Source of the DNA: Candidatus Enterenecus avicola | Lineage (GTDB): Bacteria > Bacillota > Clostridia > Oscillospirales > Oscillospiraceae | NCBI GenBank assembly: GCA_018715985.1 | Contig: DVKO01000072.1 | Span: 1-34,706 of the forward strand | Length of the DNA: 34,706 bases | Direction of reading: 5' to 3' | Shown: one piece after another, positions 8,836 to 20,600 of the stretch | Layout of the letters: each line of letters opens with the position of its first letter | Numbering within the stretch: position 1 is the first letter of the stretch | Made by a program: the position numbers and the translations under genes | Notes under the pieces: generated by a model | Told to the model about the DNA's origin: nothing | The model's input: the letters and a program-made list of their open reading frames with translations, nothing else | The model's database searches: none

Positions 8836-9600
8836 TCAGCTGCGCTGACGCACGGCCTCATACAGCACCACGGCCGCCGCCGCAGAGGCGTTGAGGGAGT
8901 TGACCTGGCCCCGCATGGGGATGGACACCAGAAAGTCGCACTGCTCCCGCACCAGGCGGCTCATGCCGTCCCCCTCGCTGCCGATGACAATGGCGGCGGG
9001 GCCCTTGAGATCGGCCTGGTACAGGGAGGTGGCGCCGTCAGCGGCGGTGCCGAACACCCAGAGACCCTCCTCCTTCAACTCCTTGAGCAGGGCGGTGAGG
9101 TTGGCCACCCGGGCCACGGGCAGATAGCTGACCGCCCCGGCGGAGGTCTTGGCCACCACGGCGGTGAGCCCGGCGGAGCGGCGCTTGGGGATGATGACCC
9201 CGTGGGCTCCGGCGGCCTCGGCGGTGCGGATCACTGCCCCCAGGTTGTGGGGATCGCTGAGCTCATCGCACACCACCACCAGTGGGGGCTCGTTTTTGTC
9301 CCGGGCGGCCTGGAGAATGTCGGCGACGCTGGCATACTCCCGCACCGCCGCCACGGCGATGACCCCCTGGTGGGAGTGGGTGGCGCTCATGGCGTCCAGC
9401 TTACGGCGGTCCGCTTCCACCACCACGATGCCCTTGCTGCGGGCGGTGGAGGCAATGTGGCCCAGGGTGGCGTCGGTTTCCCCTTTGGCAAGGTAGATTT
9501 TATCCATGGCAGTCCCGGCTCGCAGGGCCTCAATGACGGCGTTGCGGCCCTCAATGATACCATCGGCCTGACTGCTGCGTTCTCTTTGTTGTTGGCGCAT
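8836..9600 (-). CDS. rlmB: 23S rRNA (guanosine-2'-O-)-methyltransferase RlmB / SpoU-family TrmH
   Basis: IIEGRNAVIEALRAG, DELSDPHNLGAVIRTAEAAGAHGVIIPKRRS, VIGSEGDGMSRLVREQCD, IPMRGQVNSLNASAAAAVVLYE. Confidence 0.95.
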   Translation of the reverse strand: MRQQQRERSSQADGIIEGRNAVIEALRAGTAMDKIYLAKGETDATLGHIASTARSKGIVVVEADRRKLDAMSATHSHQGVIAVAAVREYASVADILQAARDKNEPPLVVVCDELSDPHNLGAVIRTAEAAGAHGVIIPKRRSAGLTAVVAKTSAGAVSYLPVARVANLTALLKELKEEGLWVFGTAADGATSLYQADLKGPAAIVIGSEGDGMSRLVREQCDFLVSIPMRGQVNSLNASAAAAVVLYEAVRQRS

Positions 9601-9775
9601 GGCGGGAGCTCCTTTTATATATAAAAATATTCCCCAGGGAAGGGTTGGCTGGATCCATCTTTGACGTAACATTATATCATGGTTTTGCCGGATGAAAAAG
9701 AGGGAAATCGGAGAATCTAACAGAGAATTCCCGGTGAGGTCATAGAAAGTTTACACCCAAAGGCAAGAACATTTC

Positions 9776-9804
9776 TTGTTTTTACCTCTCAAGTGTGGTA
9801 TACT
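9776..9804 (+). promoter_or_regulatory. SigA-type promoter for ftsH
   Basis: TTGTTT-17 nt-TATACT, followed by leader and AAGGAGGA before the ATG at 9892. Confidence 0.7.
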
Positions 9805-9891
9805 CCAGGCAAACCATGAGACATATTGGCTTTACGCGCACATCGCCGGGAAGGGAAACCCGGCTTGTATGATTTTAAGGAGGACAATTCT

Positions 9892-12024
<2,133 letters not shown>

Positions 12025-12035
12025 CCCACTCGAGC

Positions 12036-12073
12036 AAAAAAACGGATGCAGCTCTTGCTGCATCCGTTTTTTT
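12036..12073 (+). terminator. Rho-independent terminator after ftsH
   Basis: AAAAAAACGGATGCAGC-tctt-GCTGCATCCGTTTTTTT. Confidence 0.9.
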
Positions 12074-12150
12074 GAGCGTGTCGAAGTAGTTCGACACGCT
12101 CAGGCCCCCTTGTGTAAAGGGGGCTGTCACCGTAGGTGACTGGGGGATTG
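12074..12150. repeat. Compact intergenic multi-hairpin element (REP-like)
   Basis: Three consecutive hairpins: GAGCGTGTCGAA-gtag-TTCGACACGCTC; CCCCCTT-gtgta-AAGGGGG; GTCACC-gta-GGTGAC. Confidence 0.6.
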
Positions 12151-12290
12151 TCCTTGCCCGGAGTTGAGAAGTCTTTCCATTTCACAACCGATCCGATTCT
12201 TGCAGGGCAGGCAGGATGGAACGGCAGCGGTTGACTTGCCGCCATCCACCCGGTACAATGGGAAGAGATGGACGGGAAGGGGTGTCAGAT

Positions 12291-14624
12291 GTGCGGAAAC
12301 TGCCGTGGTTTGCAGGCGGCTTCGCCCTGGCTTGTCTGCTGCTGGCGGGGGATGTGCCCCTGGTGTGGCCGGCACTTTCCGCCGTGGGGATGCTGGCGGG
12401 CTGGCAGGTGACCCACCCCAGAAACCGGGAGGAGTGGGTGGCCATGTCTGCCCGTTTCCCATGCCGCCGCCTGCTCTGGCAGATATGTCGGAGGGGGACC
12501 GCCCTGGCCCTGGGATGCGGCGTGGGGCTGTGCTGGTTTTGCGTCTACTACTATGTGGTGTGCGTGCCCACCCAGACTTGGGTGGGAGAGCAGACCGTTT
12601 CCGGCACCGTGATGACCCAGCCCCAGCAGACGGACACCGGAAGGTATTCCATGGTGCTGCGCCTGGACGGCGGGCCTGAGGTCAATTTCTACGCGCCGGA
12701 TACCTGGGCCCAGGTACAGCTGGGAGATCATGTACAGGCCTCCGGCCAGGTGGAGGCCGTCTCCCTGACGGATGGGGATGAGCTGTCCTATTACGCCTCC
12801 AAGGGGGTATTCCTCCTGGGCAGCTGCCAGGAGGCTCCCATGGTGGAACCCGCTGCGGTGCTGCCCCTGGCGTGTTGGCCTGGCTGGGCGGCACAGAGGC
12901 TCAAAGAGGGCATCCAGCGGGCCTTTGATGGGCAGGTGAGCCCTCTGGCGGTGGCTGTGACCCTGGGGGACAGAAGCGGGCTGGAGGATGGGGTGTACCA
13001 GGATATGACCCGGGCGGGGGTGCTTCACGCCGCTGTGGTGTCCGGGCTGCACATCTCCTTCCTGGTGGAGGTGCTGATGCTGCTGTGCCGGGGCAACCGC
13101 CGCTGGGGGCTGGTTATGCTCCCGGTGCTGCTGTTCTATGCGGTGATGGCAGGCGGGACACCCTCGGCCTTTCGGGCGGTGTGGATGCAGGGAGCGGTGC
13201 TGGCGGTGCCCTGGGTGGGGCGGGAGCAGGACTCCCCCTCGGCCCTGGCCCTGGCGCTGCTGGTGCTGCTGATTCAAAACCCCTTTTGCGTGTTCAGTGT
13301 GGGGCTGCAGCTGTCCTTTTTGTCGGTGGCGGGCATTCTGACTTTGACACCCCGGGTGTATGCCTGCCTGATGAAACCGGCGGAGGGCTGGAAGCGGGCG
13401 GGCTGGACCCGGCTGGTCAGACGGATCTGGCGGGGGGTGTGCGCCTCAGTGTCCGCCTCCCTGGGGGCCATGGCGCTGACCATCCCCCTGATGGGAGCGG
13501 TATTTGGGCAGGTGTCCCTGGTGGCGCCGGTGACCAACATCCTGGTGCTGTGGGCCATGACCGCCCTGATGATCTGCGCCCTGGCTGTGGGGGTGCTGGC
13601 CCTGTTTGTGCCCGGCGTGGCCGCCCTGTTGGGCCAGGGTGCGGGGCTGCTGGGCCACTATACCCTGTGGGTGGTGCACCGGATGGGTACCGTCCCCTTG
13701 GGTGTATTGGATACGGAAAATCCCTACCATGTGGTGTGGCTGGTGGGGGCGTACCTGGTGGGCGCGTTGCTGCTGTGGTGCGGTGTGACGGCTGTCCGCG
13801 CCCTGGTGGCCGGGGTGGGGCTGGCTGTGCTGCTGGCCCTGCCGGTGGGGCTGTCCGCCCTGACCGTGGCCAACTCAGACCTGACGGTGGCAGGGCTGGA
13901 TGTGGGACAGGGGTCTGCCACCCTGCTGCTGAGCCCCCGCTGTTCTGTTTTGGTGGACTGCGGCGGCAGCGCCTCCGCCTCGGCGGGCGACATTGCCGGG
14001 GACTATCTGGCCGGAATGGGGCGCACGAAACTGGACGCCCTGGCCCTCACCCACCTGGACGACGACCACTTCAACGGCGTGGAGCGCCTGCTGGATCGGG
14101 TGGAGGTGGAGCAGGTGGTGGCGCCTGTCTCCGCCAGAGGAGAGAAGCCGGCGCAGCAGCTGGAAGGGTGGCTGGAGGAGCGTGAGATCCCCATCCAGTG
14201 GGTGGAGGAGGAGACCCGGCTGCCCCTGGAGGGGGTGGAGCTGACCCTGTTCCCGCCCCTGGGCAGCGGCACCACCAACGAGGAAGGGCTGTTTGTACTG
14301 GGCACGGCGGGGGAGTTTGACGTGCTCATCACCGGGGATGCAGACGACTATGTGGAGAAGATGCTGGTGAAATACTTTGCCATCCCCGACATCGAACTGC
14401 TGGTGGTGGGACACCACGGCTCCGCAAGCTCCACCTGCATGGAGCTGCTGGCACGCACCAGCCCGGAGCTGGGCATCATCTCCGTGGAGGAGGACAACTC
14501 CTATGGACACCCGGACCCCGACACCCTGGAGCGGCTGCGCCGGGCCGGGGTGGAGGTGCACCGCACCGACCTGGAGGGGACGGTGACGGTGGCGGTGCGT
14601 GGAGAAGCTGTGGGAATCTGGTAA
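12291..14624 (+). CDS. comEC: DNA internalization competence protein ComEC/Rec2
   Basis: Multi-TM competence domain (LAVAVTLGDRSGLEDGVYQDMTRAGVLHAAVVSGLHISFLVEVL) plus C-terminal metallo-beta-lactamase domain (VAGLDVGQGSATLL...LTHLDDDHFNGVERL). Start uncertain (GTG 12291 or an upstream ATG). Confidence 0.93.
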   Translation: MRKLPWFAGGFALACLLLAGDVPLVWPALSAVGMLAGWQVTHPRNREEWVAMSARFPCRRLLWQICRRGTALALGCGVGLCWFCVYYYVVCVPTQTWVGEQTVSGTVMTQPQQTDTGRYSMVLRLDGGPEVNFYAPDTWAQVQLGDHVQASGQVEAVSLTDGDELSYYASKGVFLLGSCQEAPMVEPAAVLPLACWPGWAAQRLKEGIQRAFDGQVSPLAVAVTLGDRSGLEDGVYQDMTRAGVLHAAVVSGLHISFLVEVLMLLCRGNRRWGLVMLPVLLFYAVMAGGTPSAFRAVWMQGAVLAVPWVGREQDSPSALALALLVLLIQNPFCVFSVGLQLSFLSVAGILTLTPRVYACLMKPAEGWKRAGWTRLVRRIWRGVCASVSASLGAMALTIPLMGAVFGQVSLVAPVTNILVLWAMTALMICALAVGVLALFVPGVAALLGQGAGLLGHYTLWVVHRMGTVPLGVLDTENPYHVVWLVGAYLVGALLLWCGVTAVRALVAGVGLAVLLALPVGLSALTVANSDLTVAGLDVGQGSATLLLSPRCSVLVDCGGSASASAGDIAGDYLAGMGRTKLDALALTHLDDDHFNGVERLLDRVEVEQVVAPVSARGEKPAQQLEGWLEEREIPIQWVEEETRLPLEGVELTLFPPLGSGTTNEEGLFVLGTAGEFDVLITGDADDYVEKMLVKYFAIPDIELLVVGHHGSASSTCMELLARTSPELGIISVEEDNSYGHPDPDTLERLRRAGVEVHRTDLEGTVTVAVRGEAVGIW

Positions 14625-14644
14625 ACGCAAAAGGAGGAAGGGAA

Positions 14645-15700
14645 ATGCCGCCGAAACAACAGACCGACAACACCGCCATGCGGGAGCTGAAACAGGCCCT
14701 CCGCCAGGGCGGTTTGAAAAACCTCTACGTCTTTTACGGCGACGAGGCATTTTTGCGGGAGTACTATCTGGGCCAGGTGAAGAAGGCCCTGCTCCCCCAG
14801 GGCATGGAGGACTTCAACCTCCACACCGCCCAGGGCAAGGACTGCTCGGTGGAGTGGATTGCCCAGGCGGTGGACTGCCTGCCCATGATGAGTGAGCGCA
14901 CCCTGGTGCTGGTCACCGACTTTGACCTGATGGGCCAGGGGGAGAGCGGGCGCAAGCGGCTGCTGGAGCTGTTGGAAGACCTGCCCGACTACTGCTGCCT
15001 GGTCTTTGTCTACGACCTGGTGAATTTTAAGGTAGATGGGCGCAGCAAGCTGGGCACCTACCTGAAGCAGGCGGGGGCCCTGGTGAACTTCTCCCGCCAG
15101 TCCACCGGGGATCTCACCGACTGGATCGTGCGCAAGTGCAAGGCCATGGGCCACCGGGTGGACAGCGCCGACGCCCAATACCTCATCTTCCTGTGCGGGG
15201 ACAGTATGACCAACCTGTCCACCGAGCTGGAGAAGATCTGCGCCTACGCCGCCCAGGAGCGGATCACCCGGGCGGACATGGACGCCGTGGCCATTCCCCA
15301 GGTGGATGCGGTGGTGTTCCAGATGACCGACGCCCTGGCCCGGCGGGACTTTGACAAGGCCGCCTCGGTGCTCTCCGATCTGCTCCACAGCCAGGAGTCC
15401 GGGGTGATGATCCTCTCGGTGATGGGCAAGTATTTCCGCCAGCTCTACACCGCCCGCCTCTATCTGGATGCGGGGCTGAGCCGGGGGGATTTCATGCAGC
15501 TGTGGGGGATGAAGCACGCCTTCCAGGGGGATAAGCTCATGGACGCCGCCCGGAAATTCTCCCTGGTGTGGTGCCGCCACGCGGTGCGCCGGTGCAGTGA
15601 GGCGGACATCCAGCTGAAGATCCATTATGGGGCGGACAGCGAGATCCTCACGGGGCTGTTGATGGAGCTGTCCGCAGGACGGAAGGTGATCCCATGCTGA
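14645..15700 (+). CDS. holA: DNA polymerase III subunit delta
   Basis: 351 aa; LKNLYVFYGDEAFLREYYLGQVKKALL...LCGDSMTNLSTELEKICAYA; HolA-like length and position after comEC. Confidence 0.92.
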   Translation: MPPKQQTDNTAMRELKQALRQGGLKNLYVFYGDEAFLREYYLGQVKKALLPQGMEDFNLHTAQGKDCSVEWIAQAVDCLPMMSERTLVLVTDFDLMGQGESGRKRLLELLEDLPDYCCLVFVYDLVNFKVDGRSKLGTYLKQAGALVNFSRQSTGDLTDWIVRKCKAMGHRVDSADAQYLIFLCGDSMTNLSTELEKICAYAAQERITRADMDAVAIPQVDAVVFQMTDALARRDFDKAASVLSDLLHSQESGVMILSVMGKYFRQLYTARLYLDAGLSRGDFMQLWGMKHAFQGDKLMDAARKFSLVWCRHAVRRCSEADIQLKIHYGADSEILTGLLMELSAGRKVIPC

Positions 15701-16290
15701 AAATCAAGGAGGCCATCATTGTAGAGGGCCGATACGACAAAAACAGCCTGTCCCAGGTGGTGTACGCCCTGATTTTGGAGACCTCCGGATTTGGGGTGTT
15801 CAAGGACGGGGAGAAGCTGGAGCTCATCCGCCGCCTGGCCCAGCGGCAGGGCATTGTCGTCCTCACCGACTCGGACGGAGCGGGCTTTGTCATCCGCAAC
15901 TACCTCAAGGGGGCCATTCCCAAAGATCAGGTCAAGCACGCCTACATCCCCGACGTGTACGGCAAGGAGCGGCGCAAGCGCAGGGCCGGCAAGGAGGGCA
16001 AGCTGGGGGTGGAGGGGATGAACCCGGACATCCTCCGTCAGGCGCTTCTCCGGGCGGGGGCCACCGTGCTGGACGGAGAGGGGCCCGCCCCTGCCCGGGG
16101 GGATCTGACCCCGGCAGACCTGTTCCAGCTGGGGCTCACCGGGCGGCCGGATTCCGCCCACCGGCGGGAGCAGCTGCTGAGCAAGCTGGGCCTGCCCCAA
16201 CACATGAACAGCAAGGCCCTGTTGGCCATGCTCAACGCCCTGCACACCCCCCAGGAGGTGGCGCAGATGGTGGAGGAGCTGGAGAAATAA
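15694..16290 (+). CDS. Toprim-domain protein, ribonuclease M5-like
   Basis: KIKEAIIVEGRYDKNSLSQVV, VVLTDSDGAGFVIRNYLKG; start overlaps the holA stop region. Confidence 0.8.
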   Translation: MLKIKEAIIVEGRYDKNSLSQVVYALILETSGFGVFKDGEKLELIRRLAQRQGIVVLTDSDGAGFVIRNYLKGAIPKDQVKHAYIPDVYGKERRKRRAGKEGKLGVEGMNPDILRQALLRAGATVLDGEGPAPARGDLTPADLFQLGLTGRPDSAHRREQLLSKLGLPQHMNSKALLAMLNALHTPQEVAQMVEELEK

Positions 16291-16295
16291 CAAAT

Positions 16296-16324
16296 CGGGG
16301 GGCGGACCTGGGTCCGCCTCCCGA
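16296..16324 (+). terminator. Hairpin downstream of the RNase M5-like gene
   Basis: CGGGGGGCGGAC-ctgg-GTCCGCCTCCCG; weak T-tract. Confidence 0.5.
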
Positions 16325-16386
16325 TGAGCTGTTTTATGGGCTCACACCGGTCTCCTTCGTTGTGCTTATGGTGAGGGAAAATGAGT

Positions 16387-17034
16387 TTATTTGGTTCTCG
16401 CCTTTTTCTTCTGCTCCCCCAGGACAAGAATTGTCAGGCACCCAGCGCTGCCCAAGAGGAGAAGCCACCACACAATGGGGTGGGCGGGATCCCCGGTCTG
16501 GGGAACCACCGGGCGGGAGCCGGATGTGTCCTGAACGGTGAAGATCCACCGCAGATGCTCCTGCAACCCAGCCAGTTCATTGCCCGCCTGGGCGGATACC
16601 GCCAGTTCGACCCGAAGAGGAATGGTGGAACTGCGTGAGAATTGGCCCAACTCCACGCCGTTTTCCAGGGCGTAGCCCCCGGCGGCAGGCCCCGTGGCCA
16701 CCAGACGGTCTTGGGAGTAGACGGAGAGGGTGACCTGGGACAGGGCCTGGAGCGTGTCGTCGTCACAATCCGCTCTGAGCCAGATGGTGGCCTCGCCGTC
16801 CAGCTCCCGGGCCTGCAAAGTGATCTGTTGGGTGCGCACGTCGCCGGGCATCAAATCCTTCATGTCCGGGAGCAGATCCGTGCCCTGGGTATTGAGCAGC
16901 GTCAGGGTGTGGTCCCTGCCGTTGTACAGCACGGTGGGAGTCTGGGACGCGGTGTAGGCAAAGGCCAGGCCCATACAAGAGACGGCAACGCCCAGACAGC
17001 AGAGAAGGAGGAGGACTGATTTGAGTTTTTTCAT
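16387..17034 (-). CDS. Secreted small surface protein with C-terminal VPQTGD sorting signal, last gene of the SipW-type operon
   Basis: 215 aa; signal region MKKLKSVLLLLCCLGVAVSCMGLAFAYTASQT; C-terminus VVPQTGDPAHPIVWWLLLLGSAGCLTILVLGEQKKKARTK. Confidence 0.8.
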   Translation of the reverse strand: MKKLKSVLLLLCCLGVAVSCMGLAFAYTASQTPTVLYNGRDHTLTLLNTQGTDLLPDMKDLMPGDVRTQQITLQARELDGEATIWLRADCDDDTLQALSQVTLSVYSQDRLVATGPAAGGYALENGVELGQFSRSSTIPLRVELAVSAQAGNELAGLQEHLRWIFTVQDTSGSRPVVPQTGDPAHPIVWWLLLLGSAGCLTILVLGEQKKKARTK

Positions 17035-17047
17035 GGTATCTCCCTCC

Positions 17048-17638
17048 TTACGGTGCGGCGTCAAGGTTGAGCTGGCCTTGCTCTCCCACAGTGACCCCCC
17101 AGGCCTCCTGTACGGCGTCGGCGGGGACTGCCTGGATGGCCTGGGCCAGAACGTCTACCACAAGGGCTTTGCCGTCCGCTGTCACATCCAACTGGGTGCA
17201 GCGGTCGATGAGGGGGTCTGTGGAGGCCTCTGCATCCACGGGGAGCAAATAGTAGTACAGATCTCCGTGTTGGACCCAGTTGGGGGAGCTTCCCCAGGCG
17301 ATGGTGTAGTCCCTATCCTCGACGGGAGCCTGTGCCACCACGCTCCCATCCTCTGCTTTCCAGTAGATGGACACCGCAGCACGGATGTAGACGGGGACAT
17401 CCCCGGTATTTTTGATGGACACATCTTTCTTCTCCGTATACGGCTCCGGGAAGGTCTCCTGTACCTGGACACTGGCTGTACCCACAGAGAAGGTGTTTTC
17501 GGTGTCGTCCTTGACGGTCAGCCAGGCCACGGTGGAACCTGCGGCGCAGAGAACCAGCACAATGACCAGCACCATCAGCAGCCGTGGCCCCAGCTTGTGA
17601 GGCCCCTTGGATGGGAAAAGATGTCTGTTTTCTTGCAT
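17048..17638 (-). CDS. TasA/CalY-like secreted protein with SipW-type signal region
   Basis: MLVIVLVLCAAGSTVAWLTVKDDTENTFSVGTASVQVQETFPEP... ; the TxAWLTxxDxxxNxFxVG pattern is typical of SipW-dependent substrates; KNTGDVPVYIRA. Confidence 0.75.
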   Translation of the reverse strand: MQENRHLFPSKGPHKLGPRLLMVLVIVLVLCAAGSTVAWLTVKDDTENTFSVGTASVQVQETFPEPYTEKKDVSIKNTGDVPVYIRAAVSIYWKAEDGSVVAQAPVEDRDYTIAWGSSPNWVQHGDLYYYLLPVDAEASTDPLIDRCTQLDVTADGKALVVDVLAQAIQAVPADAVQEAWGVTVGEQGQLNLDAAP

Positions 17639-17662
17639 ATGCCCTTCTCCTTTCCCTGAACC

Positions 17663-20600
17663 TTATGGGTTTCCGGCATCTGAAAGTCCGGTTCCAGATG
17701 CACCTGTGCCGTATACGTTGTGGGCATAGGCCCAGTTGTCAAACCACTGGGAGGAGGTCTGCCGGTTGGTGACCGCCACCTCGGCGGAATCATGGTAGCT
17801 GGTGATCTGTCCCTGATACGGAGACACCGATGGGTCATAACGCCAAGCCCAGTCGGCCTGCTCCGCCACCGCCCAGCTGATTCCGTATGGAACCTCCGTG
17901 ACGGTCAGAGATTGCCCGGCCTGTACCGGCAGGGTTTGGGACTGGGCGCCCAAGGTCACAGAAATCAGGAAGGGGGCATCTGAGCCGGTTTCGTCTGTAC
18001 CGGACACCGTTTTGGTAATGGTCAGATGGCCGGTCAAGGTGAAGACGGCTTTCCCGGTGGAATCCGTGGTCTGGCTGCCGTACAGGCGGCTGGCCTGGCT
18101 GTCGCTGAGAGAGAGATCGGCGCTGCGCCGCAGGGTCAGTGTCACAGGCACATCTTCCACCGCTTCCATGTCTGCACCGGAAGGTGCATACGCCTGCTCC
18201 AGCACCGAGACGGTGAGCTGATCCTGCCGGTATTCGCTCATCACCAACACGGAGACGCTGCTGACCACATCGCTGCTGTCTTGATGTGTGGTACCCAGCC
18301 CCACCTTGACCTCCAGCCTGCTCTGATCGATGGGAGCGGTGGAACTGCTCTCCCGGTACAGGGGCTCCAGAAGAGAAGCCCTGTCCGAGACGGTAACAGC
18401 AAAGACAACGGGGTAGAGGTCCATGTTGTCAGTGATGGTCTGGTTGCAGAACTGGGCCCAACGCTGTGGCTGACCGCTCTCCGGGACATACTGCCACTCC
18501 CGGAACACCTGGTTGACGGACAGGAAACGGTCTGCGTAGAGAAACGCCTCTGTGTCAATGGGGGTGGTCACCTGGGTGAGGTTTCCCTCCTCGTCCGAGA
18601 CCTGGGTGGTGGTGACAAAGGAGCGGTTTTGGTTTTGGGAGACCAGCGCAGTGTAGACGATCTCTCCGGGCTCGTCTCCGTGATAGGTAATTTGGTAGGC
18701 CTGCTCGTATACGGCGGTGTAGGTCACTCCATCGGCGTACAGGTCCGACCCGCTCAGGGTGAAGGTGGTATTCCGGGTGACTGGAGTGCCGGGGGAGCCG
18801 GAGGTGCCGTCCTGCCTGTACCAGCCCACGAAAACATAATGGGAGTCACTTTCCACGGTCACCTGTTCCTGTGCGGTCAGGGTACCGGACTGCACATGGA
18901 GGTTGGGAATGGTTAGGCTGCGGGTATCGGTGGGAGACTGCCCGGCGGAGGTCAGAGTCCCGTCAATGTTGGACTGTACGTCCACAGCCTGGATATAAAC
19001 AGGCCAGAGTTCCATGGGGCGCTGCACCAGAGTGTCCTCGTCCACCAGGGGCAGAGCGTCTGCCTGACTGACCTGGTGGAAGGGCTCCCCGGTGTGGGGG
19101 GAAGTGGCGGTCCAGCCCAGGAATATGTAACTGCCGCCCACCCGCTGTGCGGTGTTGAGAGGGGTGGGGCTGCGGCCCAGCTGGGTGTCGGGCGCGCAGG
19201 AGGAGATGTCCAGAGAATCCCCGGTGGCTCCGCCCAGGTGGTAGATGACCACCATGGGTCGGTAGTAGGCAATGACCGTGTAAGAATTGCCCAGCTTCAG
19301 CCCGGTGACGGTGTAGGAGCCGTCCGCAGAGGGCGAGGCGTCGCTGCGATCCCCTGTGGTGTTGTTGACCACTTCCACCCGGGTGACGGTGTACAGGCCC
19401 GCGGAAGCGTCCTGCTTCATCACCGGTGTGGAGTTGTCAACCGTGAAGGAGACCGTGTAGGTGTTGCCCTCTGTGGGGGTTCGGGTGTTTTCGGTGGGGC
19501 GTGTGGGGACGTTGTAGGTGTTTGTGGCTTGGATGCCTGCCTGCTCAAAGTTGGTGGTGTAGCTGATGTCATACTGGGCGTACACCGGGTACAGATCCAT
19601 GGTGGAGGACACCTGTGTGTCACCGGGCAGCAGGTAGAGTGCGGCTGCATCGGGATGAGAGGTGACAAACTGCCCGGCCTCGTCATACCGATCCCACAGA
19701 TGGGCCCCCTCCGGGGTGAGCGTTCCGTCTCCATTCACCAGTCCGGCCCCGTCGGCCCAGCCCAGAAAGACATAGTCGTCCTTGGCCATGCCCTCAGAGG
19801 AGGGGGCGGCCTCCCAGGTGTGGGAGACGGTGGTGAGAGTTTCGGGGTACAGGTAGAAGGGGTAGGTATAGGTGCCGGCATCGTCAAACAGGGGTTGCTG
19901 GTATCGCCGGGTGACGGTGGAGAGGGCTGTTCCATCCATGGCGTGGAACCGGATGTCAGCCACAAAGCGGCCCATGTACACCAGGTTTTTTGTGGTGTCA
20001 GTGCCTGTTTCCCGGGGATTGCTGGTGCCAGAGGAATTATAGTTTTCACCGTCATAGTCCCTATTTTCAAAGGACCAGCCCACAAACCGATATCCAGAGT
20101 TTGGCGTTGCTGTTATTTCTCCGTTGTAGGAAGTTGTCCCACGGTCATACAATGCTGTGCCTGCCCCTGGAAAATCGAGGAGCAGGTCGATGTCAGCAAA
20201 GCTTTCTATGCCGGCCTTTTCGTTGTGAGAGTAGACGGGCATAGGAGCGTGGACCACCGTCTGGTCGGTGACGGGCGCACTGCCCTGGTAGCCGTCGGTA
20301 CACCAGTGGTCAAAGGTCTCATTGGAGAAGTTGAGGCCGGGAATCTGTCGAACCGGCTCTTCAAAGGTGTGCCAGAGCTGGGTGTACTGCTTGCCGTCTT
20401 TGTACTCCGAGTCAATGAGGGAACCCCAGTTGCCGCTCTGGACCATATAGGATACGGCGTATTCAAACCGGGCCAGATAGGTATGCTCCACCGTCAGGTC
20501 CACCCCGGTGAGGGTGGGGCTGACCAAGCGGCTGATACAGCGGCCGTCCTCATACCAGCCCAGGAAGCGGTAGCCGTCGGGCAGATCTCCGCCGTTGGCT

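Noticed and set aside
6483-8894. 803-aa plus-strand ORF opposite the P-type ATPase-like gene
   Set aside because: Gly/Gln/His-rich shadow frame in GC-rich DNA; the opposite strand has clear TM and domain structure.
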